Of a DNA stretch of 59,279 nucleotides, positions 37,485 through 45,973 are shown in pieces; the stretch's first letter is position 1; every line of letters begins with the position of its first letter. Below the pieces are notes generated by a model. That model made no database searches, was not told the DNA's origin, and saw only the letters and a program-made list of their open reading frames with translations. The DNA is from Bradyrhizobium monzae (GTDB lineage Bacteria; Pseudomonadota; Alphaproteobacteria; Rhizobiales; Xanthobacteraceae). Made by a program: the position numbers and the translations under genes. The stretch spans positions 1 through 59,279 of the forward strand of contig NZ_JAIRDQ010000018.1 in the NCBI RefSeq assembly GCF_021458635.1, written 5' to 3'.

Positions 37485-38264
37485 ATGCTGAACAATAAGG
37501 TCAAACAAATCTGGGCTTCTGGCAAAGCGGTGGTCAACGCGTGGCTGGCGATTCCCTCCGGCTTCTCGGCTGAGATGATCGCGCAATGCGGCTTCGACAG
37601 CGTCACCGTCGACATGCAGCATGGCGTGCAGGACTATCTCTCGATGGTGCAGTGCTTCCAGGCCATGGGCAAGCATCCGGTCACCCCGATGGTCCGCGTG
37701 CCCTGGAACGAGCCCGGCATCATCGGCAAGGTGCTCGATGGCGGCGCGTATGGCGTGATCTGCCCGATGGTGAACACGCCGCAGGAAGCGAAGAACCTCG
37801 TCTCCTACTCCAAATATCCGCCGAAGGGCGTCCGATCCAACGGACCAATCCGTGCCGGCATGTACGGCACCGCGGGCTCCTATCAAAAGACCGCCAATGA
37901 CGAGATCGTGCTGCTGCCGATGATGGAGACCAAAACTGCGGTCGAGAACATGGAGGCTATCCTTGACGTCGAGGGCATCGACGGCGTCTATATTGGACCG
38001 TCCGACCTCGGCTTCTCCTACGGGCTCGAGCCGAAGCTCGATCACACCGACCCGGAGATCCTCAAGATCTATGAAAAGATCGTCAAGGAGTGCGGTAAGC
38101 GCAATCTCAGTCCTTGCATTCACTGCAGCGGCGCCGAAGGCGCCGTGCGCGCGATCAACATGGGCTTCAGGCTCGTGACGCTGACCACCGAAGTCGGCCT
38201 GATGTCAACCTACGCGAAGATGCAAGTGAAGCAGACCCGCAGCGATTCGGGAGGGAAAGCTTAA
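37485..38264 (+). CDS. HpcH/HpaI-family aldolase
   Basis: A 259-residue class II aldolase of the HpcH/HpaI (2-keto-3-deoxy acid) family that splits a 2-keto-4-hydroxy acid to pyruvate plus an aldehyde. VTVDMQHG near residue 42 (Asp and His), VRVPWNEPG near 71, and PMMETKTAVENMEAIL with GVYIGPSDLG near 165 supply the metal and substrate residues. Length is normal. Only a weak ribosome site (GAGGA) is seen. It could follow the IlvD/Edd dehydratase, giving pyruvate from a sugar acid. GC-rich third codon positions match that gene. The paralogue at 11585-12090 is dead. Confidence 0.92.
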   Translation: MLNNKVKQIWASGKAVVNAWLAIPSGFSAEMIAQCGFDSVTVDMQHGVQDYLSMVQCFQAMGKHPVTPMVRVPWNEPGIIGKVLDGGAYGVICPMVNTPQEAKNLVSYSKYPPKGVRSNGPIRAGMYGTAGSYQKTANDEIVLLPMMETKTAVENMEAILDVEGIDGVYIGPSDLGFSYGLEPKLDHTDPEILKIYEKIVKECGKRNLSPCIHCSGAEGAVRAINMGFRLVTLTTEVGLMSTYAKMQVKQTRSDSGGKA

Positions 38265-38527
38265 TCTTCCCCTGTCAATCGGCCCTTTAATTGCGGATTG
38301 ATGTCAACTCTCTTTTTGAAGCCAATCGGCAAGACTGTAGCGCTCGGCCCGTTGAAGCGGGTCGGGGTCGCGGAGACGGGGCGAGCGCGGCTAGTAGATC
38401 GATAGCCAGCTCGGTAGTATTGGTCGATTAGCCGTCACCTAAATCTCAACTATCCGCTGCCCGTCGCTGGGGTCATGGTCCTTTCCGAGGTCGCAAGCGC
38501 CTCATGATGATGTCCGGATCGGGTGCC
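38265..38527. other. Left flank of the IS110 element
   Basis: About 260 bp without a supported gene or terminator. Confidence 0.5.
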
Positions 38528-38540
38528 TCATCGTTTGCAA

Positions 38541-38649
38541 CGGCGTGCGGACGAGCCGCCACCAGCCGATTGACCGAGGTCACCACGACCACCGTCCCAG
38601 CGGGACATCGCCGGCCCGGCGGACCGGGCCAGGAGCTTACAAAATAAGG
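38541..38649 (-). ncRNA. Candidate IS110 bridge-RNA region
   Basis: The non-coding end of the IS110 element, downstream of the transposase gene, folds on either strand into three close hairpins: GACC-GA-GGTC (38572-38581), GTCCC-AGC-GGGAC (38594-38606) and GGCCCGG-CGGA-CCGGGCC (38613-38630). IS110-family elements encode a structured bridge RNA in a non-coding end that specifies target and donor; in the IS1111 subgroup it is downstream of the transposase. This assignment is inferred from position and folding only. Confidence 0.5.
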
Positions 38650-39675
38650 TCAGACCGGCGCGTGGCCCCAGTCGAACGACGTGCCATCGACCCAAATGCA
38701 GTGGAGGACCACTGCGATTTTGCGGGCAATGGCGACCTTTGCCTTTTTCATACCGATCCGCTTCGCGAGCTTCATTCCCCAGGCCCTGAGGGAACACCAT
38801 TTTTTGGTCCGATAGAGAAGGACGGTCGCTGCCTCGAACAAGTAAGTTCGGAGAAGCCTGTCGCCCCATCTGGATATCTTGCCACTAGTGTCTGTTTCAC
38901 CAGACTGGTTGCGCCGAGGTGTGAGGCCGAGATAGGCCCCGACTGCCGAGGCCGATCGGAAGCGAGACGGGTCATCGATCGTATGGCGGAACGTCAAGGC
39001 AGTCACCACGCCAACACCAGGGACCGTCATCAGGCGACGCGTCGTCTCGTCAGACTTCGCCAATCGGCGGACCTCGTCGTCGAATTTGCTCTGCTGCTGG
39101 CAGATATGCTCATGAATCGACAGGAGCGGCCCGATCACGTTGAGGAGTTGATGATCTTCGCCCAATAGCTCGCCGACCTGGTTACGGAACTGCTGACCAA
39201 TCGCGCGAGGGAATAGTAACCCACATTCCTTGATCAGACTGCGGACCTGGTTCTCGATATCCCGGCGTATGGATACAAGGCGGAATCGCGCGACAAGGAT
39301 CGCTCGAACCTTCTGGCTCTCCTCGCTCTTGATTTTGACCTCTCGATACCACCCGACCCGCACCAGTTCGGCAAGGCCCCGAGCATCATTCCGATCGCTC
39401 TTGTTCATGCGGACCGACAGTGCCGCGTGCGCATGCCTAGCATCGATGCAAACGACGCGGAGTTCAACCCTACGAAGCTCGTGCCAAAGCCAGCTTGCCA
39501 TCGCGCCCGTCTCAAAGCCGATGCGCTCCGCCAATGGCGCATGTTTGCGAAGCAGCTTGGACAGATCGCCGGGATCAGACTTGGCCTTTCCTTCAAAAAG
39601 CGTTTGACCAGTCTCGTTAACCACGCAAACCGAGGTCTCTCTTTGCGAGACATCCAGGCCGACGTATTGCCTCAT
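38650..39675 (-). CDS. IS110-family transposase (DEDD recombinase)
   Basis: A 341-residue transposase. The RuvC-like N-terminal domain has the DEDD set: Asp in YVGLDVSQ, Glu in RIGFETGA, and the two Asp in NKSDRNDARGLAELVR. The C-terminal Transposase_20 domain begins with MTVPGVGVVTALTF and includes the serine-bearing RNQSGETDTSGKISRWGD segment. I choose the ATG at 39675 because GGAGGAG lies about 5 nt before it; the longer frame from 39750 would extend to the element end. It looks intact and possibly active. Confidence 0.93.
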   Translation of the reverse strand: MRQYVGLDVSQRETSVCVVNETGQTLFEGKAKSDPGDLSKLLRKHAPLAERIGFETGAMASWLWHELRRVELRVVCIDARHAHAALSVRMNKSDRNDARGLAELVRVGWYREVKIKSEESQKVRAILVARFRLVSIRRDIENQVRSLIKECGLLFPRAIGQQFRNQVGELLGEDHQLLNVIGPLLSIHEHICQQQSKFDDEVRRLAKSDETTRRLMTVPGVGVVTALTFRHTIDDPSRFRSASAVGAYLGLTPRRNQSGETDTSGKISRWGDRLLRTYLFEAATVLLYRTKKWCSLRAWGMKLAKRIGMKKAKVAIARKIAVVLHCIWVDGTSFDWGHAPV

Positions 39676-39769
39676 GACAGCTCCTCCGAATCGCTTGATT
39701 GCGAGAGCTCGACGATAACGGAGCTTTCGTGCCTCGAGCGCTGACTGCAATTACGTCATCGTTTGCAAA

Positions 39770-40045
39770 TTTGACGGGAAAGTTCGCGGCTTGTCGCGGC
39801 GCGGTGCTGAATTTCGGCCGTACCTGGTCGGCATCCTGAGGCCGAGCCCCGGCACCTCTTGGCGGAGGAAGTCCTCGAGCCGCAATTACCGCGATCAAAC
39901 CAGGTGTCACTACAGTGCGGTCGACGCCGCCGCACACAAGGTGCTGCTCGCATCCGTTGTGCACGGACCCGATACTCAACTGCCCCGGATAGTCGGCGCG
40001 GAGGCGCGGTAACGTGAGCTTGAAGCTTCTCGCCACTCCGTGCAA
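39770..40045. other. Right flank of the IS110 element
   Basis: Frames on both strands (39617-40045 minus; 39791-40012 plus) show no family pattern; the minus frame runs across the IS junction and so cannot be an original gene. Confidence 0.5.
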
Positions 40046-41701
40046 TTACCGGGCAGCCGTCACGTCGCGGTCCGGCACGCCGTCTCTACCGTGCACCGAG
40101 CCGAAGGGGCGCTCCAGCATACGGCGGGTGCGCACCGGGTTGGAGCCTATGTGGAAAGCAAGAGCTTGCCGATCCAGCGCCAGGTCCGACTGAGTCCAGC
40201 GGTTGCGCTGACGCAAATAGTCGAGCCACGTCGGGCAATGGTATCGCTCCGTCCACAGTTCGGGATCGGCAGTGTCGCGCGCGATGGACCAGCCGTACGC
40301 TCCGTTGCGCTGGCGCGACAGCTGCACGTCCTGCATGATGCCATGAAATGCCCGCGCGTTCTCCTCCGCAACTCGATATTCGATCTCGATGACCACGGGG
40401 CCACTGCGCTCGTTCAGCGCAAGCCGAACCGCCGGATCGCCAAGCACCTCGGTCTCTTCACCCCTCGCACCGACACGCGGCATGGGCAACCACATACCTA
40501 AGAGCGGCGAGGTAAGCATCAGCCCGCTGGAGACGAGCAGCGAGACCTCGACGCCAGCGGAATCGGTGAGGGCGCCCCAGCCCCAGCTCCCGATGGCGAT
40601 GCCGCCCGACAACGCAGCTTGATAGGCAGCAAGCGATCGGCCCGCGACCCAGCGCGGCGCTGAGAACTGCACACCGATATTAAACGCCGTAAGCATCATT
40701 ATCCACATCGCGCCGGCCAAGATCAGTGCGGCCGCCGTCAAAGCCGGCCCGCGGCTCAGTGCCACGGCAACGATCGCGCAACCCATTGAGAACGTGCAGG
40801 TACGCACAATAGCTTCCCCATTCATCCGCCTACGCACTTCGCCGACACAGAGTCCCCCAATGACCGCACCAAAGCCAAAAGCGCCGAGCGTGATGCCATA
40901 AACTTGCGCGCCGCCATGCAGAAGATCGCGTGCGACCAACGGCATTAAGGCTGAGATCGAGCTGCCGATCACGCCAGTTGCCATGGCACGGGTCAGCACA
41001 ATCTTGATCGACGGCGAATTGCTGATGTATCGCACGCCCGAAACAATGGCACGGCCCATCCGTTCGCGCGGCAACCGCGACGGCTCAACCACTCGTTTCC
41101 AAAGGAAGAGCGCGACTATTAGTGGCAGATACAGCAATGCGGTGAGCGCAAAGGCCGAGCCTGTGCCTGCGCTGGCGACCACAATGCCACCGATCGCGGG
41201 CCCGAAGCAGCGGGCGACGTTGTAGCTAATGCTGTCGAGCGCAACAGCTGCGGGCACAGCTTCTGCCGGCACCTGTTCACTAACTGAGGCTTGCCAAGCT
41301 GGGGTCAGCAACGCCATGCCGCAGCCGATCACAAAGCAAAGAGCAAGCAGAAGATTCGGTGTGGTGAAGCCGAACCAGTCGAGCGCTGCGATTGCGGTGG
41401 CACCGCAAAGTGCGATCGCGAGGGCTATCAGCGTCACGATCCGACGGTCATGCATGTCGGCAATCGCGCCGGCGGGCAATGCGATGACCATGACCGGCAG
41501 AGTCAACGCCGTCTGGACGAGCGCGACCTTGCCGGCGGACGAAGTCATCTGAGTCATCGCCCAAGCCGCACTGACGAGCTGGATCAGGATGCCGAGGTAA
41601 GCGAGGAGGCTTGCAAGCCATCTGTTTCGGAAGGCTGCAAAGCGTAGCGGAGCCGTGATGCCGTCTGCTACGAATGCCTGCGACTTCGCCGAATTGGTCA
41701 T
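40046..41701 (-). CDS. MFS transporter, EntS/transmembrane secretion effector type
   Basis: A 551-residue inner-membrane exporter. The first about 400 residues hold 10-12 hydrophobic segments (for example LASLLAYLGILIQLVSAAWAM and MVIALPAGAIADMHDRR with the MFS A-loop-like DMHDRR). The PAWQASVSEQVP and LDSISYNVARCFGPAIGG motifs are characteristic of the MFS_3/EntS group. The last about 130 residues form the soluble tail of this group (VVIEIEYRVAEENARAFHGIM ... YHCPTWLDYLRQRNRWT), resembling an antibiotic-monooxygenase fold. It probably exports a small metabolite or siderophore-like compound. It is a single gene on the minus strand. Confidence 0.88.
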   Translation of the reverse strand: MTNSAKSQAFVADGITAPLRFAAFRNRWLASLLAYLGILIQLVSAAWAMTQMTSSAGKVALVQTALTLPVMVIALPAGAIADMHDRRIVTLIALAIALCGATAIAALDWFGFTTPNLLLALCFVIGCGMALLTPAWQASVSEQVPAEAVPAAVALDSISYNVARCFGPAIGGIVVASAGTGSAFALTALLYLPLIVALFLWKRVVEPSRLPRERMGRAIVSGVRYISNSPSIKIVLTRAMATGVIGSSISALMPLVARDLLHGGAQVYGITLGAFGFGAVIGGLCVGEVRRRMNGEAIVRTCTFSMGCAIVAVALSRGPALTAAALILAGAMWIMMLTAFNIGVQFSAPRWVAGRSLAAYQAALSGGIAIGSWGWGALTDSAGVEVSLLVSSGLMLTSPLLGMWLPMPRVGARGEETEVLGDPAVRLALNERSGPVVIEIEYRVAEENARAFHGIMQDVQLSRQRNGAYGWSIARDTADPELWTERYHCPTWLDYLRQRNRWTQSDLALDRQALAFHIGSNPVRTRRMLERPFGSVHGRDGVPDRDVTAAR

Positions 41702-42361
41702 ATCGACTCCTGCTTACCCTGCAATACCCTGAATCTGGACCAGATCAGTAGTTGCCCGAAATGGGTTTGCACTTGGACCGCAGCCCTTTCAACCCGGTCT
41801 GTTCTGCGCGCGAGAGCCGCACGATGCGAGCTAGTGTGCCAAGCAGTCACTGGCAACTGATACTTGTGATCTTGCCTGCGAAAAGTTGCATTTCGCGGTG
41901 TGGCAGTGAGCGTCAAGCACCGGCGCAGCCCGTACTTCGCCTTGTCTATCTCATCGGTATAGCAGTGCGGTTGTTTGGCAGATCCGGGTCGGGAAATCGC
42001 CTCGATTTCGCGATGCCGATCGCCGGTGCAATCGACAGACATGGCCTCAAGACGATAGTTGCCCGAGACGATGTCACTATTTCGTCCACGCAAAGAGTTG
42101 CGTGGTTTCGTCAGGATGCATCGGGGACTCAACTCGTTGACACCCAGGCGTTCATGGGTCTTAGCGCCGCTTAGATTCACCGAAAGAACTGCTTCAGCTC
42201 AACTGATGATATCTCCATAGAGTAGAGGAGCGACAGCGCGTGTTTCTTGCTTTCTATTCGTCTGACAGACGAAAAAATGCGCAACCTCGGCGCTCGGAAG
42301 CTCGCATGGGGCACTTGTAAACGCTCGGACGGACCCGGAGTTGAAACCGCAAAGCATGACT
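41702..42361. other. Spacer, nothing recognised
   Basis: Overlapping open frames on both strands (41698-42180 minus, 41752-42174 plus) lack family features. Confidence 0.45.
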
Positions 42362-42610
42362 TTACACGGTCCATCCGATCAACGGCCGTTTTCTCCAGTT
42401 CGAGCGGGTCCAGCGCAGGTAGTCGAATGTGATCTCTTCGCCGGGGTCCTCTCCCTTTCGGGCGAAGATTGCATTTTGCCCTCGGCTTCCGATTCGTGCC
42501 GAATGACCCCGAGAGTGATCTCGGCAGCAGGATCTCGCTCGGATTGTTGTTTATGGCTCGTCGCGTCCACAACAGCACTGCCTGTCCAGGCCAATGGTGC
42601 ATTCTCATGA
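42362..42610 (-). pseudogene. SET-domain protein, C-terminal remnant (tentative)
   Basis: On the minus strand GQNAIFARKGEDPGEEITFDY LRW ends with a stop at 42362-42364. GEEITFDY is the conserved C-terminal SET motif of protein-lysine methyltransferases. Upstream, in another frame, RAINNNPSEI may be the decayed INHS.DPN motif. The start is not found and the frame is broken, so it is inactive if real. Confidence 0.35.
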
Positions 42611-42705
42611 GTGTCCATTCGGTTCTCTCTTGAGATGCTGAAGCTTTAGCAAGCTCAGCTTCCTCGTGCAGGACCGAATGGACTACTTCCTGAGAGTTCA
42701 CATTT

Positions 42706-43881
42706 CTAGCAAAGCTCGAAAAGCTTCCGCGGCGCCTTCGTCAAGACTTCGGTTCCGAAGTCTGTCACCCGAATTGTCTCGCTGATGACATAACCGAAAT
42801 CCTCTTCGATCATCCAATTGCCCAGATGCAAGTGAAACGTCATGTTCGGCTTCAACACTGTTACGTCCCCCTCGCTAAAACTGGCGGTCATTTCCCGCCA
42901 ATCGATGCCGATGGCGTAGCCGCAGCGGGACTCCTTCCTGACGCCGTGCTTATCGAGCGCGCGATCGATTGCTGCAGCGACGTCGCCGCCGGTAATTCCC
43001 GGCCGGATAGTGCTTATCCCGGCCTCCAGACCAGCAAGTTGAGCCTCATGTATGCGCCGTAGACGATCGGAGGGCTTACCAATTGAGTAGGTGCGGCAGA
43101 TTGGTGCGGTGTAGCCATGGCGCACACCGGCGATCTCAAGGTTAATTTGAGAAGCTGGGTGAAGGATATCCTCGGTCCACGTGATGTGGCTGGTTCCTGT
43201 GCGCGGCGAAGAACACAAATATGGCGTCGCGATCCAAGTGCCGACCTTGCCATTGGCGCCGCGCGCCAGCGTCGCAACGATCTCGGCGATTGCGTCAGAT
43301 TCCTGCACGCCAGGACGGATCACCTCGGCCGCGCGCATGACGCCCGCATCGGCAATAGCCGCCGCCTCCTTCATGTAGGCGATCTCGAGATCTGACTTAA
43401 CCGTTCGGATCCAGGCTACAACGCCAGTGCAATCCACGATTTTCGCTTTCGAAAGACGCGTCTTGAACTTCTCTGCGGTCGGCACCGAAAGGGCGCTCAT
43501 GTCGAGTCCGACACCGTGGTGGGCGAGGCCAGCGTCGAAAAGGAAATCGATCAGCGCGTCGTACCCATCCTTCTCGGGGTTGGCGACCAAGTTTTCCGGG
43601 TAGCCGATCACCGTCCTGCGTTCCAGGAACGTCTGATGCAGGGCGGCCGGCACGTCCATCTTACGTAAGATGATCGTCGGCTCATCTTCTCGGATCGAAA
43701 TCACCAGTCCTTTCGGATCAGTTCCCGACCTGGCGGTGTAGCCCGTGAGGTAAGTAATGTTCGCTGAGTCAGCGACGACAAGCGCGTCGACGTCTCGCTG
43801 TGCCATTTCCGATTTTACAGCGGTAAGCCTGCGCAGGTACTCTGTTCGAGGGAACGCCTGCGGCGCCTTGGTAATCGGCAT
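42706..43881 (-). CDS. M24-family ectoine hydrolase-like protein (DoeA/EutD)
   Basis: A 391-residue creatinase/aminopeptidase-P fold protein resembling DoeA/EutD, which opens the ectoine ring to N-acetyl-diaminobutyrate. The N-terminal domain has YLRRLTAVKSEMAQRDVDALVVAD and NITYLTGYTA. In the catalytic domain NLEIAGVRHGYTAPICRTYSIG takes the place where metallopeptidases carry two metal aspartates, so the protein is of the metal-independent creatinase/DoeA kind. SRCGYAIGIDW and GDVTVLKPNMTFHLHLGNW are shared with DoeA. I choose ATG 43881, with GGAG 7-9 nt upstream; the longer frame to 44025 has no family leader. It stands apart from eutBC, 20 kb away. The exact cyclic amide substrate is not proven. 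Confidence 0.82.
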   Translation of the reverse strand: MPITKAPQAFPRTEYLRRLTAVKSEMAQRDVDALVVADSANITYLTGYTARSGTDPKGLVISIREDEPTIILRKMDVPAALHQTFLERRTVIGYPENLVANPEKDGYDALIDFLFDAGLAHHGVGLDMSALSVPTAEKFKTRLSKAKIVDCTGVVAWIRTVKSDLEIAYMKEAAAIADAGVMRAAEVIRPGVQESDAIAEIVATLARGANGKVGTWIATPYLCSSPRTGTSHITWTEDILHPASQINLEIAGVRHGYTAPICRTYSIGKPSDRLRRIHEAQLAGLEAGISTIRPGITGGDVAAAIDRALDKHGVRKESRCGYAIGIDWREMTASFSEGDVTVLKPNMTFHLHLGNWMIEEDFGYVISETIRVTDFGTEVLTKAPRKLFELC

Positions 43882-45094
43882 TGTCTTAGCTCCATCGGCA
43901 TGCGTTGGTGTCGAGAGTGGCGAAATGTGAGAAGGAAAATTGGAGTATCCTTCGCGAAAGGGAGACATCGAACAATGATCGCCGCCCGTCAGAATATTTG
44001 GGGTCAGCCCAGTGGGCGACCGCATGATCTCACCAGAATTATCGCCGAGCCCGAGCGCCTAATTTCTTCGATCTTGGGGCTTTTGTCGACGAAACTCTGC
44101 ACTCAGTGAGACAATGGGAGGAAACTGCTACTAGCGACATCCATACGGGGCCGCACCTAGGGCCATCACCGATAGGCTTAGGTGAGTGTGACAAGCAATC
44201 AAGCAATCGGGCCCGCGCCATCTTGGCGGCATCCTCATGATTAGCAGATCGATGCTCAGGCTGTGGATCAGGCTCCGAGGTGCGCGTCGTCGTAAGTGGG
44301 ATCGAAACGCGGCCGCACTAGCGCAGGCAACTGTTCGCAGCTCTGTGTGTTATGCATGCTCAGAGCTCGCGTGCGGACGAATCCGTTCGAAACGACGTTG
44401 TTTCCGTGACCTCAAAGGCTCGGTCGCCGGGGGGCGCACGCTTCACCTAGATCCGCTTCAAATTGCAACGATAGCTGCCCCGCATAGACCAGGTGAGACG
44501 TCCCATGGCGCAAGCCATAATACGACGATCGTAGCAACCCATGAGAGGAGGACCGGCCTCCCTCTCAAGCGGCGAATTGCAGGGGACGCCTATCGCTGCT
44601 GCGATCACCTCGGGCACTTTTGCAGCAGCGATGGCAGGCTACACTACACTGCGGCTATGCGCACCGTTGGTGGGACAATCGGACCTCGAGCACAGCCGCC
44701 GGGCGTCATCGGCGTACAGGCGGTGTAGGTTACAAGGATCGGCGCCACTAGTAGATCATTTGCCCGTTCGTAGCGTCTCCATGACCGACAACTGGCCGGG
44801 CGCCATTCAGCGGCTGCGGCACCTGCATGGAGAATTGACTGCGACACCCAAGCGTCGCTGCCAGCACCGATTGGACCTTAGTTTACTTTGTCGTGACAGT
44901 CCAGTCGGTGGCGGTCGCAATGGCGATCGGCAGCGTCGCGCCATCGACTACGAAGTAGCCCGCCGTACTTCCGAGCAGGGCTACTCACGTGAGCTAAGAA
45001 GTGTAGTCACCATCACGCCGTCCAAAGCGAAAAAGTCACCGTACTTTCAACCCACGCTTTTGCGCGGCGATTGAAGCTACGGACGAGCGGCGGC
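43882..45094. other. Spacer upstream of the DoeA-like gene
   Basis: About 1.2 kb. Two overlapping plus-strand frames (44237-44728, 44541-45074) contain short protein-like pieces but no recognisable family; they may be decayed sequence. Confidence 0.4.
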
Positions 45095-45973
45095 TCAGTC
45101 GTAGTAGACGTAGAACCGAGCCTCAACACTCTTGCGGGGCTTGGCATTTGGATAGGCGTGCCGATTGTCAAACATCGCGTGAGCTGACCGCGGGTCGTAG
45201 TGCTTATCTGAGTCGTAGCCCTTAAACATAAAGAACTCGTCAGAATTCAACTCGGGAAGATAATACCAGCGATGAGCGGGATTGTGATGGAGAAATAAAG
45301 TCCGAATACTGGTGCCATACTTTCTTTGATAAGTCTCGAACAGATCAGCAGGCAGAATAGAAGATGCATCGCAGAACGCCAGGGGGAAATCCTGCGGAGG
45401 CGGTGACAGTGCGCGCCAAGCCTGGATGATCATCAAGCGAGAATAGGGACGAATTTCAATGCCCTGCAGTTGAGCGTCGCGCGCGGCAACCAGAGGGCAA
45501 GCCACGGGGGCGTAATCGACGTGCGCAAATCCAGCCCCAAAATTTCTCAGTGTTCTTTGATTCTTTCCTCCCCATGCGCGGGCAACAGAACTTTCGTCGA
45601 TAGAACGGACGGTGACGCCACCAACATCTACTGTGGTGACCCGCGACGCGTTGAAGTAGTCCTTAATGAAAGGCACCATTTCAGCCAGATACTTCTGCGC
45701 CATGATTTCTGGATCAGGCTCACTCACACTGGATGCCTTGTGCTTAATTAGCTTGAAGCCTTCTCGGTCGAGAGATAAGTCATTCACGATTGGACGCGCA
45801 TTACGAATGGAAACCGCGTAGCTGACCATGGGAAGGTCAAATCCCTCGGGCGTAGCAGCTGCGGGAGCATTTTCGTCGGGTGTGCGTCGAGCAAAGTTCA
45901 TTCGACCCTGCACGCACTCAAGTTGATCGCGGCCTTCTTTTGCTTCCGACGAAGCTTGAATCGCGGTTCCCAC
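45095..45973 (-). CDS. CmcJ/NvfI-family Fe(II)-dependent oxygenase, paralogue 2
   Basis: A 292-residue paralogue of 14917-15765. It has H-x-D in GFAHVDYAP, the distal His in SAHAMFDNRHAYP, the ALSPPPQDFPLAFCDASS segment, HRWYYLPELNSDEFFMFKGYDS and the terminal RKSVEARFYVYY. All presumed iron ligands are conserved. The start is GTG at 45973 with a strong AGGAGG site about 10 nt upstream. It is a single gene on the minus strand, 1.2 kb from the DoeA-like gene and 1.5 kb from the ABC importer. Reaction likely hydroxylation or desaturation of a small amino-acid-like compound; substrate unknown. Confidence 0.87.
   Translation of the reverse strand: MGTAIQASSEAKEGRDQLECVQGRMNFARRTPDENAPAAATPEGFDLPMVSYAVSIRNARPIVNDLSLDREGFKLIKHKASSVSEPDPEIMAQKYLAEMVPFIKDYFNASRVTTVDVGGVTVRSIDESSVARAWGGKNQRTLRNFGAGFAHVDYAPVACPLVAARDAQLQGIEIRPYSRLMIIQAWRALSPPPQDFPLAFCDASSILPADLFETYQRKYGTSIRTLFLHHNPAHRWYYLPELNSDEFFMFKGYDSDKHYDPRSAHAMFDNRHAYPNAKPRKSVEARFYVYYD

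Larger units (their letters stand above)
38528..39769 (-). mobile_element. IS110-family insertion sequence, apparently complete
   Basis: One intact transposase gene is flanked by a 13-bp direct repeat TCATCGTTTGCAA at 38528-38540 and 39757-39769. IS110 elements have no terminal inverted repeats and use short shared core sequences, so the repeat marks the two junctions and gives a unit of 1229 bp. Confidence 0.85.

Noticed and set aside
37284..38123. 279-codon minus-strand frame
   Set aside because: Antisense shadow of the HpcH/HpaI aldolase, again due to GC-rich third positions.
39617..40045. 142-codon minus-strand frame
   Set aside because: Crosses the IS110 junction and the transposase leader, so it is a product of the insertion.
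41698..42180. 160-codon minus-strand frame and its plus-strand counterpart
   Set aside because: Two mutually antisense frames with no recognisable features; cannot decide that either is coding.
44237..45074. Overlapping plus-strand frames, briefly considered as an EutA-like racemase
   Set aside because: A few short similarities (NTT, TSGTF) did not extend into the family motifs.
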